Shown here: one piece after another, positions 57,202 to 64,000 of the stretch
Numbering within the stretch: position 1 is the stretch's first letter
Layout: each line of letters opens with the position of its first letter
Source: Pseudomonas silesiensis
Lineage (GTDB): Bacteria > Pseudomonadota > Gammaproteobacteria > Pseudomonadales > Pseudomonadaceae
DNA: 64,000 nucleotides
Assembly (NCBI RefSeq): GCF_001661075.1
Contig: NZ_CP014870.1
Location: 4,794,501 to 4,858,500 of the forward strand
Direction: 5' to 3'
Made by a program: the position numbers and the translations under genes
The notes under the pieces: model-generated
The model's input: only the letters and a program-made list of their open reading frames with translations
Databases searched by the model: none
Told to the model about the DNA's origin: nothing

Positions 57202-58482
57202 ATGTCGGTCGATCCGCAACAATTGCTGCGCGAGCTGTTTGCCACAGCCATCGACGCCGCCCATCCACAGCAAGTCCTCGAAGCCCATTTGCCCACTGAC
57301 CGCAGCGGTCGGGTGATTGTCATCGGCGCCGGCAAAGCCGCGGCGGCCATGGCCCGGGTGGTCGAGCGTTGCTGGCAGGGTGAAGTGAGCGGTCTGGTGG
57401 TGACCCGTTACGGCCACGGCGCCCCGTGCGAAAAAATCGAAGTGGTCGAAGCCGCGCATCCGGTACCTGATGCCGCCGGCCTGGCAGTCGCCAAACGCGT
57501 GCTCGAACTGGTCAGCAACCTGACTGAAGAAGACCGGGTGATCTTTCTGCTCTCCGGCGGCGGCTCGGCATTGCTGGCCCTGCCCGCTGCCGGTATCACC
57601 CTGGCTGACAAGCAATCGATCAACAAAGCCCTGCTCAAATCCGGCGCCACCATTGGCGAGATGAACTGCGTGCGCAAGCACCTCTCGGCGATCAAGGGTG
57701 GCCGTCTTGGCAAAGCCTGCTGGCCCGCCACTGTTTATACCTACGCGATTTCCGATGTACCGGGCGACCTTGCCACGGTCATCGCTTCCGGCCCTACCGT
57801 GGCCGACCCGAGCACCTCCACCGAAGCGTTGGCGATCCTCAAGCGCTACGGCATCGAGGTGCCTGCGTCGGTGCGCAACTGGCTGCAAAGCCCGGAGTCG
57901 GAAACGGTCAAACCTGGCGATCCGAGCCTGGCGCGCAGTCATTTCCAGTTGATCGCCCGCCCCCAGCAATCACTTGAAGCCGCCGCGGTGATAGCCCGTC
58001 AGGCCGGTTTCAGTCCGCTGATCCTTGGTGACCTGGAAGGCGAAGCCAGGGAAGTGGCCAAGGTTCACGCCGGCATCGCCCGTCAGATCGTGCTGCATGG
58101 TCAGCCATTGGCGGCACCCTGCGTGATCCTCTCTGGCGGTGAAACCACCGTAACAGTGCGCGGTAACGGCCGTGGCGGACGCAACGCCGAGTTCCTGCTG
58201 AGCCTGACCGACAGCCTCAAAGGCCTGCCCGGCGTTTACGCCCTGGCCGGTGACACCGATGGCATCGACGGCTCCGAAGACAACGCCGGCGCGCTCATGA
58301 CCCCGGACAGCTACGCCCGCGCCGCCGCTCTCGGCCTGAGCGCCAGCGACGAGCTGGACAACAACAATGGCTATGGCTATTTCGAGGCGCTGGACGCCCT
58401 GATCGTCACCGAGCCGACCCGCACCAACGTCAATGACTTCCGCGCCATCCTGATTCTCGAGAGCACAAAAAATGACGCCTGA
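57202..58482 (+). CDS. ttuD: Glycerate 2-kinase / hydroxypyruvate reductase (MOFRL family)
   Basis: The 426-aa protein belongs to the GckA/TtuD (MOFRL) family. Motifs: VIVIGAGKAAAAMARVVE near residue 38, FLLSGGGSALLALPAAG near 115, ILSGGETTVTVRGNGRGGRN near 308, and AGDTDGIDGSEDNAGA near 350. The family was long annotated as hydroxypyruvate reductase, but characterised members phosphorylate D-glycerate to 2-phosphoglycerate, which fits its place between glxR and pyruvate kinase. It overlaps the pyk gene by 11 bp. Confidence 0.93.
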   Translation: MSVDPQQLLRELFATAIDAAHPQQVLEAHLPTDRSGRVIVIGAGKAAAAMARVVERCWQGEVSGLVVTRYGHGAPCEKIEVVEAAHPVPDAAGLAVAKRVLELVSNLTEEDRVIFLLSGGGSALLALPAAGITLADKQSINKALLKSGATIGEMNCVRKHLSAIKGGRLGKACWPATVYTYAISDVPGDLATVIASGPTVADPSTSTEALAILKRYGIEVPASVRNWLQSPESETVKPGDPSLARSHFQLIARPQQSLEAAAVIARQAGFSPLILGDLEGEAREVAKVHAGIARQIVLHGQPLAAPCVILSGGETTVTVRGNGRGGRNAEFLLSLTDSLKGLPGVYALAGDTDGIDGSEDNAGALMTPDSYARAAALGLSASDELDNNNGYGYFEALDALIVTEPTRTNVNDFRAILILESTKNDA

Positions 58483-59898
58483 CAAAAAGGTCAAAATCCT
58501 CGCCACCCTCGGTCCTGCCACCACCGGGATCGACGGCATCCGTGAGTTGGTGCAGGCCGGGGTCAACATCTTCCGCCTGAATTTCAGCCACGGCGATCAT
58601 GCCGACCATGCCCAGCGCTACCAGTGGATTCGTGAAGTCGAGCGCCAGCTGAATTATCCGCTGGGCATTCTGATGGACCTGCAAGGTCCGAAACTGCGGG
58701 TCGGCAAGTTCGCCGACGGCAAGGTGCAACTGCATCGCGGCCAGGCGTTGCGCCTGGACCTGGACCCGACGCCGGGGGATCAGCGCCGGGTCAACCTGCC
58801 GCACCCGGAAATCATCGCTGCGCTGGAGCCGGGCATGGACCTGCTGCTCGATGACGGCAAACTGCGGCTGCGTGTGGTCACTAAATACACCGATGCCATC
58901 GACACCACCGTGCTTAATGGCGGCGAATTGTCGGACCGCAAAGGAGTGAACGTGCCGCAAGCGGTGCTCGAGCTGAGCCCGCTGACCACCAAGGATCGTC
59001 GCGACCTGAGCTTCGGCCTGGAACTGGGTGTGGACTGGGTGTGGACTGGGTGGCGCTGTCGTTCGTACAGCGTCCGGAAGACATTCGCGAAGCTCGCGAG
59101 CTGATCGGTGATAAAGCGTTTTTGATGGCCAAGATCGAGAAGCCGTCGGCGGTGACTCAGTTGCGTGAAATCGCCGAATTGAGTGACGCAATCATGGTCG
59201 CCCGCGGTGACCTGGGCGTGGAAGTGCCGGCCGAAAGCGTGCCGCAGATTCAGAAAAATATCATCGGCATCTGTCGCCAGCTGGGTAAACCGGTGGTGGT
59301 GGCGACGCAGATGCTGGAGTCGATGCGCTTCTCTCCTGCGCCAACCCGCGCCGAGGTGACCGACGTTGCCAACGCGGTGGCCGAAGGCGCAGACGCGGTG
59401 ATGCTGTCGGCGGAAACCGCGTCCGGCGAATACCCGCTCGAAGCAGTGCAGATGATGAGCAAGATCATCCGCCAGGTGGAAAACGGCCCGGATTATCAGG
59501 CGCAACTCGACGTCAGCCGACCGAAGGCGGAGGCCACTGTATCCGACGCCATCAGCTGTGCGATCCGCCGCATCAGCAACGTGCTGCCGGTGGCGGTGCT
59601 GGTGAATTACAGCGAGTCGGGTACTTCGAGTCTGCGGGCGGCGCGGGAACGGCCGACGGTGCCGATCCTCAACCTGACGCCGAACCGGCAGACCGCGCGG
59701 CGATTGACCGTGGCGTGGGGCGTGCACTCGGTGGTCAATGATCGGCTGCGGCAGGTGGATGAAGTGTGCTCGACGGCGCTGGAGATTGCGCAGGCGCAGG
59801 GCATGGCTCAGCGCGGGGATACGTTATTGATCACCGCGGGTGTGCCGTTCGGGCAGCCGGGGTCGACTAATTCATTGCGTATCGAGACATTGATTTAG
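58472..59898 (+). pseudogene. pyk: Pyruvate kinase, frameshifted by an 11-bp tandem duplication
   Basis: The frame from 58472 encodes the first 190 or so residues of a pyruvate kinase (VKILATLGPATTGIDGIREL, IFRLNFSHGDH, LMDLQGPKLRVGKF, LLLDDGKLRLRV). It then shifts at 59037-59047 and ends at 59104 after about 20 foreign residues. The rest (ALSFVQRPEDIREARELIG, AKIEKPSAV, ARGDLGVEVP, ATQMLESM, ADAVMLSAETASGEYP) continues in another frame to 59898. Removing one copy of GGGTGTGGACT restores a single 471-aa protein of normal length. As written, the active-site lysine and nucleotide and metal sites are separated from the N-terminal part. Either a genuine loss, with another pyruvate kinase elsewhere in the genome, or an assembly error. 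Confidence 0.9.
59026..59047 (+). repeat. 11-bp tandem duplication in pyk
   Basis: GGGTGTGGACT occurs twice head to tail (59026-59036 and 59037-59047) and is followed by GGGTGGCG. The extra 11 bases shift the reading frame. Confidence 0.95.
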
Positions 59899-59910
59899 CA
59901 TCTGCACCGG

Positions 59911-59960
59911 CCCCTTCGCGGGCAAGCCAGCTCCTGTAGGAGCGAGGCTTGCCCGCGAAG
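59911..59960. repeat. Short REP pair after pyk
   Basis: CTTCGCGGGCAAGCCAGCTCC immediately followed by TGTAGGAGCGAGGCTTGCCC, the arms nearly touching. Confidence 0.82.
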
Positions 59961-59994
59961 AACGATTACACGGTTCCCCTGACATACAAAAAAA

Positions 59995-60909
59995 ATGCCT
60001 GCCCACCACTTCAACACCCACTGCCCCGACTGGGCCACAGCCCTGCTCAACGGCTTCAGCCAGATCTTCCTCCAGCGTCACCCGCTGTGCGGCCTGCTGT
60101 GCCTGTTGGCGATTCTTCTCACCGCGCCCTCCCTGCTCGGCGGTGCGCTGCTGGGCGGCGTCGCCGGATTGCTCACCGCCCAACGTCGCGGCTACGCCAA
60201 GGCCGATCGCCAGGCCGGGCTGTTCTGTTACAACGGTGTTTTGCTCGGCTTGCTGCTGAGCCTTTGTTTCCCCTGGTCCGCCATGTTGCCGCCACTGATC
60301 ATCGCCGCCGGCGGCCTGAGTGCAATGCTTACCCAACAATGGCTCAACCGCGCCCGCGATCACCGTTGCCTGCCCGCCTACACTGCGCCCTTTGTCGGAA
60401 TCAGTTGGTTGCTACTCTCCTTTGCCGCCCCGGCCCAACCCGCACCGCTGATCGAACTGAACACGCTCAACCTGCTCGCAGCGTCGTTGAAAGGGCTCGG
60501 CCAAGTCATGTTTCTGGGTCATCCGTTGGCCGGTGCGCTGATAGCCGCGGGTCTGCTGATCGCTGATCGTCGGGCCTTTTTCTGGGCTTTGCTTGGCTCG
60601 ACTGCCGGTCTTGGATTCGCTCTGTTGCATCACGAAACTTCAAACGCGCTGCTGGGTTTGAACAGCTACAACCCGGTGCTCGCCGCCCTCGCCTTCAGTC
60701 AGGTTCGCCGCCAACCCTGGCTGCCCTTGCTGGGGATTGTCCTGGCAATACTGCTCACCCCAGGCTTCGCCGCACTCGGGCTGGCCACCTTGACCGCGCC
60801 TTTCATCCTTGCCTGCTGGCTGATCCGGGCGGGCATGCGTGTGCTGCGCCAGGCTGCCGAGGACAGTGCGCCTTGCGCAACCACCGGGAATCACCCTAGG
60901 CTTCGCTGA
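59995..60909 (+). CDS. Urea transporter (UT family)
   Basis: A 304-aa inner-membrane protein with about ten hydrophobic segments. The two UT-family pore signatures, one in each half, are visible: GLFCYNGVLLGLLLSLCF near residue 75 and LLGLNSYNPVLAALAF near 220. Members are channels for urea (and related amides). Urease and urea ABC genes are not in the window. ATG at 59995; no strong ribosome site. It is separated from the K+ channel gene by only 21 bp, so the two are probably co-transcribed. Confidence 0.85.
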   Translation: MPAHHFNTHCPDWATALLNGFSQIFLQRHPLCGLLCLLAILLTAPSLLGGALLGGVAGLLTAQRRGYAKADRQAGLFCYNGVLLGLLLSLCFPWSAMLPPLIIAAGGLSAMLTQQWLNRARDHRCLPAYTAPFVGISWLLLSFAAPAQPAPLIELNTLNLLAASLKGLGQVMFLGHPLAGALIAAGLLIADRRAFFWALLGSTAGLGFALLHHETSNALLGLNSYNPVLAALAFSQVRRQPWLPLLGIVLAILLTPGFAALGLATLTAPFILACWLIRAGMRVLRQAAEDSAPCATTGNHPRLR

Positions 60910-60930
60910 ATTCCGGTTCAGGCGTTTCCC

Positions 60931-61755
60931 ATGGACAGCAGCAAAAACTGGCGTGATGAGCTTTACGTCATGATTTTCCAGAGCGACACCAAGGCTGGGC
61001 GGCGCTTCGACGGCATTCTGCTGTTGATCATCCTTGCCAGCCTGGTGATCGTGATGCTCGACAGCATCGACACGATCCATCAGAACTACGCCAATGTGCT
61101 GGCGTATATCGAATGGGGCTTCACGGTCATCTTCGTCATCGAATACGGTCTTCGCCTGTATTGCTCGCCCAAGCCGCTGCGCTATGCGTTCAGCTTCTAC
61201 GGGCTGGTGGATTTGCTGGCGATCGTGCCCGGCATCCTGGCGCTGTATTACAGCGACGCGCAGTACTTGCTGATTATCCGGATCATCCGGATGCTGCGAA
61301 TTTTCCGCGTGCTCAAGCTCAGCCCGTATCTGAAGCAAGCCAATTACCTGATGTCGGCGTTGCGCGGCAGCAAGCAGAAGATCGTGGTGTTTCTGGTCAG
61401 CGTCTGCACGCTGGTCACGGTGTTCGGCACGCTGATGTATGTGATCGAAGGCCCGGAACACGGGTTCACCAGCATTCCCAAAGGCATCTATTGGGCTATC
61501 GTGACGCTGACCACCGTAGGCTTCGGCGACATCGTGCCCAAGACGCCATTGGGCCAGGTGATTTCGTCATTGGTGATGATCACCGGCTACTCGATCATCG
61601 CGGTGCCCACCGGGATTTTCACTGCCGAACTGGCGAACGCGATGCGCGGTGAGCAGCAGCAGACCGATTGTCCGGTGTGCAAGAAAAACAGCCACGAACA
61701 GGGTGCGGCATTCTGCTCGCGTTGCGGCAATGCGTTGTTTAAGAAACTGGAATAA
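60931..61755 (+). CDS. Voltage-gated-type potassium channel with C-terminal zinc-ribbon-like tail
   Basis: A 274-aa six-helix channel subunit. The S4 voltage-sensor pattern is IRIIRMLRIFRVLKL near residues 114-128, with Arg every third position. The pore helix and selectivity filter are TLTTVGFGDIVPKT near 192-205. After S6 a cytoplasmic tail has CPVCKKNSHEQGAAFCSRCG (CxxC-x13-CxxC), which looks like a small zinc ribbon. Function: K+-selective conductance, presumably voltage dependent. It is followed by a REPIN. Confidence 0.92.
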   Translation: MDSSKNWRDELYVMIFQSDTKAGRRFDGILLLIILASLVIVMLDSIDTIHQNYANVLAYIEWGFTVIFVIEYGLRLYCSPKPLRYAFSFYGLVDLLAIVPGILALYYSDAQYLLIIRIIRMLRIFRVLKLSPYLKQANYLMSALRGSKQKIVVFLVSVCTLVTVFGTLMYVIEGPEHGFTSIPKGIYWAIVTLTTVGFGDIVPKTPLGQVISSLVMITGYSIIAVPTGIFTAELANAMRGEQQQTDCPVCKKNSHEQGAAFCSRCGNALFKKLE

Positions 61756-61849
61756 GCAAAGCACCTTTTAATCTTTAAAGGACTATGTGCGTCCGGCTAT
61801 AGTCGCTGGCAAAACGGTGGCAACACCTCTTTTAATGACTGAAAAAACC

Positions 61850-61954
61850 CTGTAGGAGCGAGGCTTGCCCGCGAAGGGATCGCCTCGGTGCAGCAGAAAC
61901 ACCGAGGTGCCTGGTTCGCGGGCAAGTCGGATCGCCGCATCGCTCGCTCCTACA
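61850..61954. repeat. REPIN just upstream of sbp
   Basis: 105 bp, about 95% identical to the copy at 57052. It ends about 10 bp before the sbp ribosome site, so it forms most of the sbp 5' region. Confidence 0.9.
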
Positions 61955-61974
61955 CACACAACAAGGAATGCGCA

Positions 61975-62973
61975 GTGAAAAAACTATTTGGCGCCTCACT
62001 TCTGGCCGCTGGCCTGGCACTGACCAGCGTGGCTCAAGCCGCACCGACCCTGCTCAACGTTTCCTACGACGTGATGCGCGATTTCTACAAGGACTACAAC
62101 ACTGCCTTCCAGAAACACTGGAAAGCCGAGCACAACGAAAACATCACCCTGCAGATGTCCTTCGGTGGCTCCAGCAAACAGGCGCGTTCCGTGATCGACG
62201 GCCTGCCAGCCGACGTCATCACCATGAACATGGCCACCGACATCAATGCCCTGGCGGACAACGGCAAACTGATCCCGGACAACTGGGTCACTCGCCTGCC
62301 GAACAACAGCGCGCCCTTCACCTCGGCCACCGTGTTCATCGTGCGCAAAGGCAACCCGAAAGCCCTGAAAGACTGGCCGGACCTGCTCAAGGATGGCGTG
62401 CAAGTGATTGTGCCGAACCCGAAAACCTCGGGCAACGGCCGCTATACCTACCTTTCGGCCTGGGGCTATGTGCTGAAAAACGGCGGTGACGAAACCAAGG
62501 CCAAGGATTTCGTTGGCAAGCTGTTCAAACAGGCGCCAGTGCTGGACACCGGTGGCCGTGCAGCCACCACCACCTTCATGACCAACCAGCTTGGCGACGT
62601 GCTGGTCACCTTTGAAAACGAAGCGGAAATGATCGCGCGCGAGTTTGGCCGCGATCAGTTCGAAGTCATCTACCCAAGCGTCTCCGCCGAAGCCGAGCCG
62701 CCGGTTTCCGTGGTCGACAAAGTAGTCGAGAAGAAAGGCACCCGCGCCGCCGCCGAGGAATACCTGAAGTATCTGTGGTCGCCGGAAGGTCAGGAGATTG
62801 CCGCGGCGAACTACCTGCGTCCGCGCGATCCGGCGGTGTTGGCGAAGTACACCGACCGCTTCCCGAAAGTGGATTTCCTGTCGGTGGAAAAGACCTTTGG
62901 TGACTGGCGTACCGTGCAGAAGACCCACTTCAATGATGGCGGGGTTTTTGATCAGATCTACAGCGGCCAGTAA
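61975..62973 (+). CDS. sbp: Sulfate ABC transporter substrate-binding protein
   Basis: Periplasmic sulfate/thiosulfate-binding protein, 332 aa. Signal peptide MKKLFGASLLAAGLALTSVAQA, then NVSYDVMRDFYKDYN near residue 27, FGGSSKQARSVIDGLPADV near 62, and VPNPKTSGNGRYTYLSAWGY near 145, all hallmarks of Sbp. The GTG at 61975 follows AAGGA with 8-nt spacing and gives a clean signal peptide; the frame extends upstream only through REP sequence. In other Pseudomonas sbp is near cysTWA; here the next gene is an MFS transporter behind a terminator. Confidence 0.96.
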   Translation: MKKLFGASLLAAGLALTSVAQAAPTLLNVSYDVMRDFYKDYNTAFQKHWKAEHNENITLQMSFGGSSKQARSVIDGLPADVITMNMATDINALADNGKLIPDNWVTRLPNNSAPFTSATVFIVRKGNPKALKDWPDLLKDGVQVIVPNPKTSGNGRYTYLSAWGYVLKNGGDETKAKDFVGKLFKQAPVLDTGGRAATTTFMTNQLGDVLVTFENEAEMIAREFGRDQFEVIYPSVSAEAEPPVSVVDKVVEKKGTRAAAEEYLKYLWSPEGQEIAAANYLRPRDPAVLAKYTDRFPKVDFLSVEKTFGDWRTVQKTHFNDGGVFDQIYSGQ

Positions 62974-62994
62974 TCGCTAGGCCCAACGAAAAAG

Positions 62995-63019
62995 GCGACC
63001 GGCAGAGGTCGCTTTTTTT
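62995..63019 (+). terminator. Terminator of sbp
   Basis: GCGACC / GGTCGC stem with a GGCAGA loop and seven T residues. Confidence 0.8.
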
Positions 63020-63202
63020 GTGGATTTTCTGCGGGAATGTATCATCAGGCCTCGAATTTTTGACGCAAGGTACTTCGGCAACCATGCGAGGCGGAGTTAT
63101 TCATTGCGCACAGGAATAATGACTATCACGTCAATCCCTCTTCCGCCGCTTTGGCCTGCCGCTTAGCCTGCGTGCCTTCACTTCAGTTTAGCGAGACCCG
63201 TT

Positions 63203-64000
63203 ATGCGCCCTGCAACCCAGGTGCCCCACGGCACTGCGACAATGACTCGAGGGATGGTGCTGCTATTCGCCTTCTGCTGCGGCGCCATTGTGGCCAACCT
63301 CTATTACGCCCAGCCGATCATCGAGCTGATCGCTCCGGATGTCGGCCTGACCAGCTCCATGGCCAGTTTCATCGTTTCGCTGACCCAGATCGGTTACGCG
63401 CTGGGCATGTTATTCCTGGTGCCGCTGGGTGACCTGCTCGAGAACCGCCGGCTGATGATCATCACCAGTGTGGTGGCGATTGCCAGCCTGTTGAGCGCGG
63501 CGTTCACCGATCAGCCGAACGTGTTTTTGCTGATTTCGTTGCTTGTGGGATTCAGTTCGGTGTCGGTGCAGATCCTGATTCCGCTGGCTGCGCACCTGGC
63601 CCCGGAAGAGTCTCGCGGTCGCGTGGTCGGCGGGATCATGGGCGGTTTGCTGCTGGGGATTCTGTTGGCGCGACCGGTGTCCAGCGTGGTGGCTGACCAT
63701 TTCGGCTGGCGGGCGATGTTTGTGATTGCAGCGCTATTGATGGCGGCGATCAGCGTCGTTTTGGCCGTGACCATTCCCAAGCGCCAGCCAGATCACAGCG
63801 CTACTTATGGCCAGTTGCTGGGTTCTCTCTGGACCCTGTTGCGTAAAGAACCGGTACTGCGTCAACGCGCGTTTTACCAGGGTTGCATGTTCGCGACCTT
63901 CAGCCTGTTCTGGACCGCCGTACCGCTGGAACTGGCACGCAATCATGGCTTGTCGCAAACCCAGATCGCGGTTTTCGCCCTGGTCGGAGCCATCGGCGCC
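63203..64000 (+). CDS. MFS transporter, 5' part (runs off the right edge)
   Basis: The frame from the ATG at 63203 is open to the end of the window (266 codons). It encodes the first half of a major facilitator permease: first helix MVLLFAFCCGAIVANLYYAQ, the loop 2-3 motif GDLLENRRLMIITS near residue 77, and further helices to the central loop. The sequence resembles the drug/arabinose-efflux-like group with an N-terminal ANLYYAQP motif. The substrate cannot be told. There is no strong ribosome site at this ATG; an internal ATG at codon 14 is an alternative. Confidence 0.85.
   Translation, partial: MRPATQVPHGTATMTRGMVLLFAFCCGAIVANLYYAQPIIELIAPDVGLTSSMASFIVSLTQIGYALGMLFLVPLGDLLENRRLMIITSVVAIASLLSAAFTDQPNVFLLISLLVGFSSVSVQILIPLAAHLAPEESRGRVVGGIMGGLLLGILLARPVSSVVADHFGWRAMFVIAALLMAAISVVLAVTIPKRQPDHSATYGQLLGSLWTLLRKEPVLRQRAFYQGCMFATFSLFWTAVPLELARNHGLSQTQIAVFALVGAIGA

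Noticed and set aside
59026..59104. Programmed ribosomal frameshift in pyruvate kinase
   Set aside because: There is no slippery heptamer or downstream pseudoknot, and the exact 11-bp duplication explains the shift fully.
52581..59898. The gcl cluster as a novel pathway
   Set aside because: Gene content and order fit the known glyoxylate-to-glycerate route; only the pyk break and the operators are unusual.

Overview
This window looks like the chromosome of a fluorescent-group Pseudomonas. It is GC-rich, carries the Pseudomonas-type sdhCDAB-sucAB-lpd-sucCD block with gltA divergent from it, has an aerobic (cob-type) cobalamin cluster, and is dotted with the 'GTGGGAGCGGGCTTGC' and 'TGTAGGAGCGAGGCTTGCC' REP repeats typical of that group. 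No rRNA, tRNA, CRISPR array, prophage or complete insertion sequence was found. One REP-associated tyrosine transposase (RAYT) is present.

Layout. 1-6.7 kb: a minus-strand, translationally coupled cobalamin operon (cobO-cobB-bluB-cbiB-cobD-cobQ-cobU, the last running off the left edge) behind a sigma70-like promoter and a cobalamin riboswitch. 6.7-13.6 kb: a secreted PQQ-type sugar dehydrogenase, an O-methyltransferase, two NlpC/P60 lipoproteins, hda, a PerM-family permease and a DUF2066 protein. 14-19 kb: purMN, a DUF3108 protein, an exported amidohydrolase, OsmC and pirin. 19-26.6 kb: a delta-60 repeat protein, htpG, two coupled hotdog thioesterases, a small coiled-coil lipoprotein, MAPEG and DUF599 membrane proteins, brnQ. 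27-40 kb: the TCA-cycle block, with the sdh and gltA promoters facing outward from one 363-bp intergenic region. 40-47 kb: a structured non-coding repeat, actP-yjcH, an orphan betaine-type binding protein, a GH17 glucan enzyme and a short orphan Rhs-core protein. 47-52.4 kb: an alpha/beta hydrolase overlapping an MlaA/VacJ-like gene, DUF808, a TetR regulator and the RAYT. 52.6-59.9 kb: the glyoxylate/glycerate pathway (glcG-like gene divergent from gcl-hyi-glxR-ttuD-pyk). 60-64 kb: a urea transporter, a voltage-gated-type K+ channel, a sulfate-binding protein and the start of an MFS gene.

How the parts fit. The glyoxylate operon converts two glyoxylate to tartronate semialdehyde, then glycerate, phosphoglycerate and pyruvate. 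Two copies of the palindrome TTGTATACAA around its promoter look like operators of a GntR-type regulator that is not in the window. Its last gene, pyruvate kinase, is broken by an 11-bp tandem duplication. sdh, suc, lpd and gltA supply the oxidative TCA cycle, and actP feeds it acetate.

The most striking features beyond ordinary genes are: REP/REPIN elements that have invaded coding space (the cobB 3' end and bluB translation start, and the amidohydrolase stop codon); REPINs in successive spacers of the gcl operon; two REPIN copies about 95% identical; the RAYT that may mobilise them; and a roughly 370-bp structured element after gltA with competing hairpins. I found no convincing complete new defence or biosynthetic system. 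The hydrolase/MlaA-like pair and the orphan Rhs gene are the best candidates for undescribed biology.
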